In this document: one piece after another, positions 18,781-30,597 of the stretch
Position numbering within the stretch: position 1 is the first letter of the stretch
How the letters are laid out: each line of letters starts with the position of its first letter
NCBI GenBank assembly: GCA_025359105.1
Contig: JANYHK010000077.1
Span: forward strand, 1-64,000
Reading direction: 5' to 3'
DNA: 64,000 nucleotides
From: Myxococcales bacterium
GTDB taxonomy: Bacteria; Myxococcota_A; Polyangia; Polyangiales; Polyangiaceae
The notes under the pieces: generated by a model
Seen by the model: only the letters and a program-made list of their open reading frames with translations
The model's database searches: none
Told to the model about the DNA's origin: nothing
Translations under genes and position numbers: made by a program

Positions 18781-19212
18781 TCAGGCTTTTCCTTTGGCGG
18801 ACGGGGCAGGGCGCGAGCCTGGCGACTTGGTGAGCTCGGCGAGGACGGGGACATGCTGGGCGAGCGCGAGATCGATCTCGTCGAGGGCCGACTCGAGCTC
18901 GTTGAAGTCGAGGTTCTCGAGCTCGAGCGCGCTCGACAGGACGATGCGATCGTCCTCGAGGCCGAAGCTCGAGTGCACGAGCGACCTCGCGTTCAAGCTG
19001 AGGAGCTTGCGGTAGAGATCGGTCGACGTGTCGGCGGCGACGTCGCCGATGTGGACGCGCAAGAGCACCAGCGGCGGATCGACGCGCAGCGCGATCGGCG
19101 GGAACTGCTCCCCCGAATGAATCAAGAAGGTGCTGCCGTTCCCGTTCTGGACCGGCTCGAACCGCCGGTTCAGGCGTCCCAGGTACGCCTCGACGTCTTT
19201 CTCGCTTCGCAT
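18781..19212 (-). CDS. Small acidic protein, type III chaperone/YbjN-like, upstream of pspA
   Basis: The 143-residue protein alternates strands and helices in a way that recalls the YbjN/CesT (type III chaperone-like) fold: VEAYLGRLNRRFEPV, then FLIHSGEQFPPIALRVDPPLVLLRVHIGD, then a C-terminal helix. That assignment is an inference from pattern only. The gene is the first of a two-gene unit with pspA, so a role in regulating or chaperoning PspA is plausible. The ATG at 19212 fits the start of the conserved part. The tail (SPGSRPAPSAKGKA) is low complexity. Confidence 0.6.
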   Translation of the reverse strand: MRSEKDVEAYLGRLNRRFEPVQNGNGSTFLIHSGEQFPPIALRVDPPLVLLRVHIGDVAADTSTDLYRKLLSLNARSLVHSSFGLEDDRIVLSSALELENLDFNELESALDEIDLALAQHVPVLAELTKSPGSRPAPSAKGKA

Positions 19213-19426
19213 GTTCTTGCCTTCCAGGTGCCTTCCGCTTGCCTTGTCTCGAACCCCGAGCCTAAACGTCCCCCCGCATCTACATCAACGGCCGCGTAGG
19301 GCGCGTGTTCCCGAAGGCGAAGTCGCCCATCATGCGGTGGAAATTTCGCGTCAAAAGCCGTGCCGGCGCGGCAGAAAAACCAGGCCTGGTCGCCGGGGCA
19401 CCCGTGCTAGAGTCGAGGGAGTCGGA

Positions 19427-20464
19427 ATGGGTGGAGACGCGGGCAGCCTAACGCTCGGCACGGTCGTGGGCGGGCTGTACAAAGTGCGGCGTCTCATCGG
19501 CCAGGGTGGCATGGGTGAGGTGTATGCCGCCGAGGGCAAGGGCGGCGAGCACGTCGCGCTCAAGGTCCTCCACGAGAAGGCCGCGCAGGACCCCGACCTC
19601 GTCGCCCGCTTTCAGCGGGAGGCGTCCATCGCCGCGACGGTGAAGTCGCCGTACGTAGCCGGCATTCTCGGCGCCGGCAAGGATAGAAACGGCCGACTGT
19701 GGATCGCGTTCGAGCGGCTGAACGGCGAGGGCCTCGATGAGCGTCTTCGTCGGGAGGCGTACCTCTCGTTCGGCGAGGTCGCGCCGATCGTCGAGGACGC
19801 CCTGCAGGGGCTCAAGGCGGCCCATCGCGCCGGCGTCATTCATCGCGACATCAAGCCAGCGAACCTCTTCATCGAGAAGCGCAAGCTCACGGCCCGCGAG
19901 ATCCGCGACGGCGAGGCGGAGGAGCGCACGCGCATCCTCGACTTCGGCGTGTCCAAGCTCCGGCCGAAGGGCGGGCGCAAGAGCGAGCCGTCGCTGACCG
20001 CGTTCGACGCGACGCTCGGGAGCTTCGCGTACATGGCGCCGGAGCAGGTGCGCGGCTCGGCCCGCGTCGACGAGCGGGCCGATCTGTACGCGCTCGGCGC
20101 CGTCGGGTTCCGCGCGCTCACGGGGCGCCTCCCGTTCGAGGGGACGAACGCGCTGACGCTGATCGCGCTCAAGCTCGATCGCGATCCGCCGAGCCTGGCG
20201 TCGACGACCGGGGACGAGTGGCCCGCGTCGATAGAGCGGTTCTTGTCCAAGATCATGGCGCGCGAGCGCGAGAAGCGCTTCTCGAGCGCGGTCGAGGCGG
20301 TCGACGCCTGGAGGCGCGTGTGCCGCGTCATGGGCAACGCCGCCAACCGCGGCGCGCCTACGTCGCTCAGGTCGCGCGACGCGATCGACGACAAGACCGA
20401 AGTGACCGTCGCCACCTTCGCCGGGACGAGCTCGACGTTCAACGGGATGACCCGGAAGCGCTAG
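19427..20464 (+). CDS. Soluble Ser/Thr protein kinase
   Basis: This 345-residue kinase has all catalytic elements: GQGGMGEVY, VALKVL, HRDIKPANLF, LDFGVSK and MAPEQ. The kinase domain spans about residues 15-285. A short tail of about 60 residues, rich in Ser/Thr, follows without a TM helix, so the protein should be cytoplasmic. The ATG at 19427 is preceded by GAGGGAG and a TAGAGT hexamer at 19408. The frame extends upstream but that part has no kinase-like sequence. The tail contains DDKTEVTVATFAGTSST, a possible phosphorylation or FHA-binding region (inference). It is divergent from the pspA operon. Confidence 0.9.
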   Translation: MGGDAGSLTLGTVVGGLYKVRRLIGQGGMGEVYAAEGKGGEHVALKVLHEKAAQDPDLVARFQREASIAATVKSPYVAGILGAGKDRNGRLWIAFERLNGEGLDERLRREAYLSFGEVAPIVEDALQGLKAAHRAGVIHRDIKPANLFIEKRKLTAREIRDGEAEERTRILDFGVSKLRPKGGRKSEPSLTAFDATLGSFAYMAPEQVRGSARVDERADLYALGAVGFRALTGRLPFEGTNALTLIALKLDRDPPSLASTTGDEWPASIERFLSKIMAREREKRFSSAVEAVDAWRRVCRVMGNAANRGAPTSLRSRDAIDDKTEVTVATFAGTSSTFNGMTRKR

Positions 20465-20483
20465 AGCGAACGGCGTTGGATCG
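20462..20483 (+). repeat. Short repeat overlapping a kinase stop codon (copy 1)
   Basis: Starting with the TAG stop of the kinase, TAGAGCGAACG is followed by a CGTT core and GATCG. The same 22-bp stretch, with two mismatches, begins with the stop codon of another kinase gene at 33953. Confidence 0.5.
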
Positions 20484-20542
20484 CCCGTAGCTTGATCTGG
20501 GGCGGGTGCGCCCCTCGAAAAAGGCGCTATAGAAACTTCGAT

Positions 20543-22129
20543 ATGCAACGAGGCTTATTTCTTGCGGCGGGCGGCGCTCTCGGCCTGGCCGGTGTGCTCG
20601 GGATGGCGTGCGGCGACAGCTCGAACGGCGACGCTACGGACGCCGGCGCGGATGTTCGGCTCGAGGCCGCTCGCGACGTGTTCGAGTCGGGTAACGTCCT
20701 TCCGCCGCCCCCCGACGCATCGAAGCGAAGCTGCGCGCTCGACAACGGGGCCGATCCCGTCCTCCTCTGCACGCAGAAGATGGTCTTGAAGGCGGTGCAC
20801 GACGCCGTGTTCGTCGCAAATAGAGGCGTCCTCGCGAGCTGGGACTCCACCACCTTCGCGCCCGACGGCGACGGCAGCGGCGGCCTCGCCCACGACGTGC
20901 ACGACGACGTCGCCTACGCGAGGGCGTGCGCCGCGTACGCTGCGAGCGCGTCGCGCTACGGCGACACCGAGCTCACCCATACCGTGGACGTGGATCTCGT
21001 GACGCTCGCGCCGCTCATCCGGGCACAGCTCGCCACGCTGCCGGACGAATACGCAGGTGGTCTCTACGACGACCTCCGCGTCGCGGCGGTCGGGCTTCGT
21101 GTGCTCAACCGGACCGACGACGCCAACGCGTTCGACGCCATCGCCGACAAGCTCGGCCAGGCCATCTTCGCGCACTTCGTGTTTCTCTCGGCGTCGTCAC
21201 TCGACGGCGGCGGCGGCGATGGCGGGCTCGACGCGGGTGACGGAGGCGGCACCGACGCGGGCAAGAAGGACGCAGGGGATGCGGGCGTGCTGCCGCCGGG
21301 TGACGGGGTGCTCGCGAGCGATCCGACCAAGAAGGACTACGCGCCGGATCTCGTCGCCACCGGCGCGCTGGCGCTCATCGACATGGCGGCGCGCCACCCG
21401 ACCGACGATCCGAACGCGGCCGCGTACGTGTCGGCGGCCCAGCAGTCGCTCGACCACGTGTACCTGCGTGGCCGCGATCCTGCGACGCACCTGTACCGTC
21501 GCGTGCTCGTGCCCGGCGCGTTCGCGGTGGCCGACGATCTCTCCCCGCGCGCGCCGTTCCCCGCCGATCTTCTGTCCACCGAGACGACTGGCCGCGTCGC
21601 CTACGCGCTCTTGCGCGCCAACGATCTCGTCACGTCGAGCCAGAGGGGCGGCGGTCCGATCCGGCTGCTCGACGGCTACCCGTTCGTCGTTCGGGCGAAC
21701 GAGGCGATCGCGGCGCTGAACGGTAGCCAGTCTCTCTACGACGCCGATCTCGGCGGCTACTACGAGGGCTGGGTTCCGTCGACCGGTACGCTCCTCACGA
21801 ACAAGAGCACGCGCGCCAATACCCTGATTTTTTCGGCGATTCATCGCGCCGACTTCGTGGGCGTGAGCCCCTATGGGTCTCAGCTCAAGCCGCTGCGCGC
21901 CGTGCTCAGCGTTCGCTCGCCGCTGGGCGCGGGCATCCTGACGTCGTCCGCCGGGCAGAACGCGTTCTTCGCGTCGGTGTCGAAGGACTACAGGGTGCCG
22001 CCGGCGTCCTATTCGATCGGCGACGCCGGCGACGTCGGCCCCTTCGTGGCCCACCCCAACAGCTACGTCACCGCCGCTGTCCTCGCCGCCGTGAGCGCGT
22101 TCGAGGAGGAGTGGGTCGGGTATCCGTAA
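20543..22129 (+). CDS. Exported lipoprotein, possibly an (alpha/alpha)6-barrel fold
   Basis: The 528-residue protein starts with a lipoprotein-type signal (LAAGGALGLAGVLGMACGDSS, Cys near residue 23). It has an Asp/Gly-rich spacer (GDGGLDAGDGGGTDAGK) at about residues 225-250. Repeated helical segments (LTHTVDVDLVTLAPLIRAQL, TGRVAYALLRANDLV) with conserved-looking aromatic and acidic residues (DADLGGYYEGWVP) recall hairpin-barrel glycoside hydrolases such as family 76, but I cannot assign a family. The start chosen is ATG 20543, just after a TATAGA hexamer, because it begins the signal peptide. I see no operon partner. Confidence 0.65.
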   Translation: MQRGLFLAAGGALGLAGVLGMACGDSSNGDATDAGADVRLEAARDVFESGNVLPPPPDASKRSCALDNGADPVLLCTQKMVLKAVHDAVFVANRGVLASWDSTTFAPDGDGSGGLAHDVHDDVAYARACAAYAASASRYGDTELTHTVDVDLVTLAPLIRAQLATLPDEYAGGLYDDLRVAAVGLRVLNRTDDANAFDAIADKLGQAIFAHFVFLSASSLDGGGGDGGLDAGDGGGTDAGKKDAGDAGVLPPGDGVLASDPTKKDYAPDLVATGALALIDMAARHPTDDPNAAAYVSAAQQSLDHVYLRGRDPATHLYRRVLVPGAFAVADDLSPRAPFPADLLSTETTGRVAYALLRANDLVTSSQRGGGPIRLLDGYPFVVRANEAIAALNGSQSLYDADLGGYYEGWVPSTGTLLTNKSTRANTLIFSAIHRADFVGVSPYGSQLKPLRAVLSVRSPLGAGILTSSAGQNAFFASVSKDYRVPPASYSIGDAGDVGPFVAHPNSYVTAAVLAAVSAFEEEWVGYP

Positions 22130-22170
22130 TCGCGCGCGCAAGCGTAAGACTGCGGGCCCGAGGGCCTGGA

Positions 22171-22869
22171 CTACCTGCAGGGGAACGTGATGCCCGAGTC
22201 GGCGGCGGGGGCGCGGCCGATGTGGGCGCAGTGGGTCGCCGGGTCGATGAAGGCCTGCTCCAGGTGGTACTCGCGGCAGTTGAGCGTGTCGCCTGTCGTC
22301 GGCGCCTGCGGGGTCTCCGCGGCGTCGGGCGTGTAGTCGAAGGCGACGCCGCAGCTCGCATCGCACGTGCCCGCGTCACCCGCGAACGCCGTCGGACATT
22401 GGGCGGCCGCGAGCCCGCAAAAGGCCCCGCAGCGCGCGCCGCAGACGGTGCCGCCGTAAGGACCGGCGTGGGCGCAGTGAAACCCCGGCGCCTGCTTCGC
22501 GAGCGCGCCCGCGTGGTACATGCGGCACGCGACGGTGTTGCCCGCCGTGTCCCGGCTTTCGCCGAGCGGGAGCGTCTTGCACATCGCGAGGCAGGTCGGC
22601 AAATCGACGTATTGCGCTGCGTCGCCCGTGCAATTCGCCGCGACGCGGGCGCAGTAGTTGGCGCAGCTCACGATCTCGTTGTCGGGGGGCGCCGTGTCCG
22701 TCGGCACGACGTCCGCCCCCGTCGCCGTGTCGGCGATCGACGTGTCCGTGTTCGTGCCCGCGTCCGCCACGTCGCCCGGGCTGCTCGACGAAGAGCAGCC
22801 GAGCCACGCGGCGGCGGACAGGGGCGCGGCGAGGACGCCGAGCAAGGCGAGGAGGCGGGACCGTCTCAC
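22171..22869 (-). CDS. Cys-rich lipoprotein, paralogue of the neighbouring gene
   Basis: The 232-residue protein has a lipoprotein signal (RRSRLLALLGVLAAPLSAAA, then WLGCSSSSS), a Thr/Asp-rich spacer and a Cys-rich domain. In that domain the pattern CANYCARVAANCTGD, CRMYHAGALAK, CAHAGPYGGTVCG and CREYHLEQAF recurs. The neighbouring upstream gene shows the same pattern, so the two are tandem duplicates. At least 14 Cys suggest disulfide bonding outside the cytoplasm. Function is unknown. GTG at 22869 is taken as the start because it begins the signal peptide; it lies 13 bp after the stop of the paralogue, so the two genes form an operon. Confidence 0.75.
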   Translation of the reverse strand: MRRSRLLALLGVLAAPLSAAAWLGCSSSSSPGDVADAGTNTDTSIADTATGADVVPTDTAPPDNEIVSCANYCARVAANCTGDAAQYVDLPTCLAMCKTLPLGESRDTAGNTVACRMYHAGALAKQAPGFHCAHAGPYGGTVCGARCGAFCGLAAAQCPTAFAGDAGTCDASCGVAFDYTPDAAETPQAPTTGDTLNCREYHLEQAFIDPATHCAHIGRAPAADSGITFPCR

Positions 22870-22882
22870 GTCTCTCGCGTCG

Positions 22883-23674
22883 TCACTTGCAGGGGGTGCT
22901 GTTGGCCTTGATGTGGTCGCAGTGCGGCTGCGGCGTCGTGAGCGCCACGGACAGGTGGTACGAGCGGCAGTTGTACCCTTCGGCTGCGACGCCGGTGATG
23001 CCGCCGCCGGTGCCGGTCCACGCCGGGCCGATCGGCTTCGCCGCGTCGACCTGCCAGTTGGCGCACGCCGCGACGCACGCGGCCTTGTCGGCGTAGGCAT
23101 TCGGGCACGCGCCCACCGCCACCGTGCAGAAGTCGTCGCACTTGTCGCCGCACGCGCCGCCCCCGAACATGCCGGCGTGCGGGCAGTGGGTTCCGGCTCC
23201 GGCGCCGGCGGCCAGGTCGGAGTGGTACTGGCGGCAACCGACGCTGTTGAGCGCGTCGCCGTAGGTGCCCTGGGTCGTCATGAACCCGCACGCCTTCGTG
23301 CAGTCGGCCGCGTTGGTCGCCGCGACGTAGTCGATGTTCGCGCCGGTGCAGTTCGCGTTGACGGTGGTGCAGTAGGTCGCACAGGAGACGGTCTTCCCGG
23401 CGTCGCCACTGCTGCCCGAGGTGCCCGAGGAAGCGCCGCTCGTGCCCGAGGAGGCGCCGCTCGTCCCGGACGAGGTGCCGCTCGTTCCCGAGGAGGTGCC
23501 GCTCGTTCCCGAGGAGGTCCCGCTCGCTCCGCTGGTGCTCCCGCTGCTCCCGCTGGTGCTCCCGCTGCTCCCGCTGCTGCTGCCGCTCGTGGTGCTGCTG
23601 CTGCTGCAACCCCCGCTGGCAGCCCCGACGAGAACGAGTACCCCGGCGCCAAAACAAAGACCTCGGATCATCAT
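22883..23674 (-). CDS. Cys-rich lipoprotein with Ser/Gly/Thr repeat spacer
   Basis: The 263-residue protein has a signal ending GAASGGCSSSS, then about 75 residues of SGTSGTS-type repeats, then a Cys-rich domain (CATYCTTVNANCTG, CRQYHSDLAAGA, CPHAGMFGGGACG, CRSYHLSVAL). The spacer probably holds the domain away from the membrane. The domain aligns by eye with the downstream gene product, including paired CRxYH and CxHxG motifs. The ATG at 23674 has a good SD (GGAGAG) 8 nt away. The C-x-H spacing could bind metal, but this is a guess. Confidence 0.78.
   Translation of the reverse strand: MMIRGLCFGAGVLVLVGAASGGCSSSSTTSGSSSGSSGSTSGSSGSTSGASGTSSGTSGTSSGTSGTSSGTSGASSGTSGASSGTSGSSGDAGKTVSCATYCTTVNANCTGANIDYVAATNAADCTKACGFMTTQGTYGDALNSVGCRQYHSDLAAGAGAGTHCPHAGMFGGGACGDKCDDFCTVAVGACPNAYADKAACVAACANWQVDAAKPIGPAWTGTGGGITGVAAEGYNCRSYHLSVALTTPQPHCDHIKANSTPCK
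23435..23581 (-). repeat. 21-bp tandem repeat, seven units
   Basis: Seven successive 21-bp units, such as GCCGCTCGTTCCCGAGGAGG plus one base, encode the Ser/Gly/Thr spacer of the lipoprotein. Units 3 and 4 are identical and the others diverge, which suggests recent copy-number change. Confidence 0.85.
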
Positions 23675-23858
23675 GGCAAGCTCTCCTTCCGCAGCCCCAA
23701 ACCGGGCCGCGCAAAGCATCAGCCTACCAAGAAGCCGTCAATCGCGCCCCTTTTGCGGGCCCGCCTGCGTCTCCTTGCCCCATCCTGGAGCGCAAAGGAG
23801 CTGGTGGGGAATTCAGTTCTTGCAGGGCTTGGGCCGTAGTGTGCTAAAACCGCAACCC

Positions 23859-25175
<1,317 letters not shown>

Positions 25176-25196
25176 TCTGATACGTTCGCCGACGAG

Positions 25197-26726
<1,530 letters not shown>

Positions 26727-26769
26727 GCGCGGCCTCGGTGCCGACGCGCCTCGCGACGCGTGTGCGTGG

Positions 26770-28482
26770 TCAGCGCGACGTGCTGGGGTTGTTGAACGCG
26801 CCGCGGGGAGAGTCCGCCCAGAGGCACTTCGGGTCGCTGCTGTTCGAATCGCAATTTTTGATGAAGGCCATCGCCACGCCGAACTTGCTCGCGTCCCAGT
26901 TGGCGGCGGTCACGCCTTCGGTGCGCGGCGGCATCCAGTGCGAGGCCTCGAACGCTTTGCCGAAGTCGGTGATCTTCGAATAGTACTCGTCGCCCGTACC
27001 GGTCGACCAGCGCGCGAAGGTGCCGAGCGTGTTGCCGGCGAGGCGGTGGCAGTTGTTGCACGCGCCGACCTCGTCGCTGACGAGCTGCTTGGGGATCGAG
27101 AACCCCAGGTTGTCGGCGGCGATGATGCTGTAGGGCGCGTCGAGCTGGCTGACCGGGAAATCGGGGTTCTCGCCCATCTTCGGGACGACGGTCGTGCCGT
27201 CGGAGCGCTTCGCCCCGTCGATCCACGGCGAGTGAACGAAGGCGTCGGCCGCGTGGCACGAGCCGCTGCAATACGACTGCACGGAGGTCGACCAGACGGT
27301 CGTCGATTTCTCGACGTCGGCGGGGTGCGGCACGTGGGCGCCGTCCCGGCCGCTGCCGATCGAGTTCTGGAAGAAGCAGGTGCGGCCGGTGCGGGGGTTG
27401 TGCCCGATCATGGCCATGTCGTTGAACACGGTCGTCTTGGTCATGCCGTTGCCGTCGTCGGCGACCTTGCGGCAGAGCAGCAGCCAGTGCGTGCCGCGAT
27501 CGTTCTTGGCGGTCACCACCATCGGCCCCGGCTGCACGTCGCCGGTCGCGAGGAACATGCCGTGATCGGCCTTGTCCATGCAGCCGTACGACTCGGAGTT
27601 CAGGCCCAGCTCCTTTCCGGGGCTGCACTTGGACTGCGCCTCACCGGCGATCGTCACCGGAATCATCGCGCCCTCGACGCCCGGGATCGGACCGGTCGTG
27701 CCGGTGGCCGTCGTGCCGACGAGGTTTCGGCAGTCGAACGTGTCGTACTTGCCGGCGCCGTTCTTCTTGAAGAAGGGGATCTCGCCGAGATCGTCGACGC
27801 AGAGCTGGCCGTACTCGGTCTGGCTCCGCACGTTGGTCTCGTCGATGCCGCTGGGCGCGCCGCCGTCGCCCGCGCGGAGGTGGATGCTCCTGGTCTGCGC
27901 GCCCGCCTGATGATCGAGGCTCCCTTGGTCCCACGCGTAGGCGAGGTTGACCTGCAGCTTGGCGCTGAACTTGGCGCCCTTCATCTTGCACGCTTCGACG
28001 ACGGGCACCGAGCCGTGCTCGCGGAGATCGTCCTTGAGTGCCTGCGCGACGTCGCCGGTGGCCCAGCGCGGATCGTCGTACACGTGGAGGAGATCGACGA
28101 TCGATTTGTCGACCGCGGGCCCCTGGAACACGAGCTTGCCGGACCCGTCGCGCTTGCCCGCGGTGAGGGCGTTGCTCGCTTGGGCGATCTCCGCGCAGTC
28201 GATGTTCTTCTGGGACAGCTTCTCCGCCTTCTCGCGGCGGACCCGGACGTAGATGCGCTCACCGGCGGACAGCTCCTGGCGCAGTGTGGCCTGCACGGTC
28301 CCAGTCGCCTCGTCGTAGCGCAGCCCGAGCCCGAGCTTGTTGTCGACCCCGATGGCGTCTTCGCCAACCGGCGGATCCGCGTCCGCTTGCGGCGCCGCGC
28401 AGTTGATGAGCGAGCCGGCCGCTGCAACGCCGATCGCCGCGAAGAGGCCGAACGTGCGCAGGCCCAGTCTGGGGAGGTGCAT
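26770..28482 (-). CDS. Exported c-type cytochrome-like protein with CX3CH and CX2CH motifs
   Basis: The 570-residue protein has a lipoprotein-like signal (FGLFAAIGVAAAGSLINCAAP). Near residue 435 it carries CSGSCH, a CX3CH motif, and near residue 510 CNNCHR, a canonical CXXCH haem site. Other Cys residues could form disulfides. The last part (SHWMPPRTEGVTAANWDAS) suggests a cytochrome c tail. Electron transfer in the periplasm or at the outer membrane is inferred; no partner oxidase is present. The ATG at 28482 is preferred over the upstream 28512 because it has a GAGGGA SD at 7 nt and begins the signal peptide. It is divergent from the two genes at 28748 and 30598. Confidence 0.72.
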   Translation of the reverse strand: MHLPRLGLRTFGLFAAIGVAAAGSLINCAAPQADADPPVGEDAIGVDNKLGLGLRYDEATGTVQATLRQELSAGERIYVRVRREKAEKLSQKNIDCAEIAQASNALTAGKRDGSGKLVFQGPAVDKSIVDLLHVYDDPRWATGDVAQALKDDLREHGSVPVVEACKMKGAKFSAKLQVNLAYAWDQGSLDHQAGAQTRSIHLRAGDGGAPSGIDETNVRSQTEYGQLCVDDLGEIPFFKKNGAGKYDTFDCRNLVGTTATGTTGPIPGVEGAMIPVTIAGEAQSKCSPGKELGLNSESYGCMDKADHGMFLATGDVQPGPMVVTAKNDRGTHWLLLCRKVADDGNGMTKTTVFNDMAMIGHNPRTGRTCFFQNSIGSGRDGAHVPHPADVEKSTTVWSTSVQSYCSGSCHAADAFVHSPWIDGAKRSDGTTVVPKMGENPDFPVSQLDAPYSIIAADNLGFSIPKQLVSDEVGACNNCHRLAGNTLGTFARWSTGTGDEYYSKITDFGKAFEASHWMPPRTEGVTAANWDASKFGVAMAFIKNCDSNSSDPKCLWADSPRGAFNNPSTSR

Positions 28483-28512
28483 GGCCCTGTCCCTCAGCAC
28501 GCGGTGTGCCAA

Positions 28513-28747
28513 TCCTACTGCGTACCCAACTTACCTACATTTCGCGCTTAGGTGGTACATGCGAGATCCAGAACATTTTGGTAAATTCACGTATTATATG
28601 AAGCAATATCATATGTTTATTACGAATTGCTGAGAAAGGATCCAACTGTCTCCTCGGTGCATCGGATCAAACCCCCCTAAGTACGCGTAGGGATGCCATC
28701 GTCGTACCTGTACCTACAGGCATGGTTCCTGCTCAAGACCCGGAACC
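28513..28747. promoter_or_regulatory. AT-rich divergent regulatory region of the cytochrome locus
   Basis: This 235-bp stretch is markedly AT-richer than its surroundings, especially 28560-28640. It contains a perfect TATAAT on the minus strand (28598-28593) and an AGCAAT/ATTGCT inverted repeat (28602-28607 and 28626-28631). It also contains a perfect 6-bp palindrome, CCTGTA-cc-TACAGG (28707-28720), 27 bp before the ATG at 28748. It probably controls both divergent transcripts. Confidence 0.5.
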
Positions 28748-30592
28748 ATGCGGAACCTCGGATTCGCCACCGCCTTCACGCTCGTCGTCTTCGCCTGCTC
28801 GAGCGCTCCTCAATCGGAGCCCGAAACGGACGTGGGGGCCCTCACCGACACCGAGCTCGCGAAGTCCGCGCTCAAGATCATGGGCGCTCCTCAGGTGCGC
28901 AGCGCCACGGCGCCGCCGTCGTGCGGCTTCACCGGTTGCCACAGCATCAACCCGCTGACCCTGAACCAGTGGAACGATCAGTACAAGGCCGCCGTGGCGT
29001 TCCTCGGCGGCGCCGCTTCGACCGCCGAGAAGGTGAACTTCTTCCGTCAGAACCCCGCCGACGATCGGACCGGGTTCACGCCGGAGCGCATCGGCATCAT
29101 GGCCGCCGGAGCGCACCTCGCCCTCGGCGCGAACGTCGACGCGACGCGCCACCCCGAGACGTTCAAGCAGGGGAAGATGCTGGCCGACCTCTTCCAGGGC
29201 CAGGACGATCTCTACGCGAACTTCCGCGGCGAGATGCTGATGCCGGTCTTGCCGCAGTTCTCCCGCCTCTCGGCGGTCGAGTACGAGACGATCCTCACGT
29301 GGTTCAAGAAGGGCATGCCCCAGCTGAACGAGATCATCCGCGAGAACCGCCCGACCGAATGCAACGACGACTTCGACGGGCTCCGCGCGCACGCGAGCGA
29401 GGTGAAGGGCGCCAACTGGACCGCGCAGAACAAGAGCAACGGCCTCGTGATGCTCGGCTGCGATCCGGGCATGACGAGCCCGACGCAGTGCCTCGCGAAC
29501 CAGCGTGACGGCAAGGACGTCTTCCCGAAGGGCGCCGACACCGCCTTCGCCAAGGGCTGGGCGATCGAGGGCTCGACGGTCCGCGTGCTCCGCGAGCTGA
29601 AGTGGCCCAACTCGTTCTGGATGCGCTCGTCGGCGGACGGGCGCTTCGTCGCCACCGGCGGTGGCCAGAGCGGCGGCGCGCAAGCGATCGATCTGCAAGC
29701 GACGCTCGACGGCGTGTCGCGCAACATCGGGCTCAGCGCCAGCTACGATCCGGACTTCTGGCCGGACAACAAGGCGTTCATGTTCCAGGGCGGCACCAAG
29801 TTCTGCGCGCAGAGCCTCCTCGAGAAGCCGGCGACTACGCAGGTCACCTTCGGCGAGCCCGAGTGCTCGAGCCTCAACTCGGCGGCCGGCCTCTACCAGA
29901 CCGTCGGGCAGACGCTCGGCGACAACTCGATCGGCGACCGCTTCATCCTCTACAGCATCTGGGCCGGCGACTCCGGGCAGTACAGCGCCGCCGCGCGCGA
30001 CACGGTTCCCCGCGCCGGCGCCGACGCCGGGATCAACGTCTTCGTCGCGGTCGCCAAGGGCAACGACGTGACCGACGGCTACCAGGTCAAGGGACCGGGT
30101 ATCAAGCTCGACACCCCGTACCAGGGCGACACGATGATGGCCCGCTCCGGCAAGATCATCGGAAGCCGCGTCGCCGGCGAGCACGGCGCGCTCGGCTACT
30201 CGATCCAGAAGCTGAACCCGACGGTGTCGGGCGGCAGCTACCGGTTCAACCTCGGCGACCTCGGCAAGGTCTGCATGAAGGGCAACAAGGCGAACATCTC
30301 GTTCGACGAGCGCTTCCTCGTCACGCACCACTACAACGAGCCGGCCGACTACGACGCCACGGACGATCCCGCGTACCACGACAAGGGCTCGAGCGACGTC
30401 TACATGGCCGACTTCGTGACCGGCAAGAAGGTGAAGATCACCAAGATGGGCCCCGGGCAGTTCGCGCTCTACCCGCACTTCCGGTCCGACGGGTGGCTCT
30501 ACTTCCTCGTCGTCGACCACAGCAACGGCAAGTACTACGTGACCGCGTCGGACTGGGCGGTGCGCCAGGTGGAAGCCAACCCCACGCCGTGA
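28748..30592 (+). CDS. Lipoprotein with CX4CH haem-like motif and beta-propeller-like region
   Basis: The 614-residue protein has a short lipoprotein signal ending VVFACSSAP. Near residue 58 it carries CGFTGCH, a CX4CH motif, followed by helices like those of cytochrome c domains. From about residue 270 to the end, repeated units (SADGRFVATGGG, DPDFWPDNKAFMFQGG, ISFDERFLVTHHY, PHFRSDGWLYFLVV) look like a PD40/WD40-type beta-propeller. The frame starts at ATG 28748, between a palindromic candidate operator and the signal peptide. The next gene begins 5 bp downstream, so the two form an operon. Exact function is unknown. Confidence 0.7.
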   Translation: MRNLGFATAFTLVVFACSSAPQSEPETDVGALTDTELAKSALKIMGAPQVRSATAPPSCGFTGCHSINPLTLNQWNDQYKAAVAFLGGAASTAEKVNFFRQNPADDRTGFTPERIGIMAAGAHLALGANVDATRHPETFKQGKMLADLFQGQDDLYANFRGEMLMPVLPQFSRLSAVEYETILTWFKKGMPQLNEIIRENRPTECNDDFDGLRAHASEVKGANWTAQNKSNGLVMLGCDPGMTSPTQCLANQRDGKDVFPKGADTAFAKGWAIEGSTVRVLRELKWPNSFWMRSSADGRFVATGGGQSGGAQAIDLQATLDGVSRNIGLSASYDPDFWPDNKAFMFQGGTKFCAQSLLEKPATTQVTFGEPECSSLNSAAGLYQTVGQTLGDNSIGDRFILYSIWAGDSGQYSAAARDTVPRAGADAGINVFVAVAKGNDVTDGYQVKGPGIKLDTPYQGDTMMARSGKIIGSRVAGEHGALGYSIQKLNPTVSGGSYRFNLGDLGKVCMKGNKANISFDERFLVTHHYNEPADYDATDDPAYHDKGSSDVYMADFVTGKKVKITKMGPGQFALYPHFRSDGWLYFLVVDHSNGKYYVTASDWAVRQVEANPTP

Positions 30593-30597
30593 ACGTC

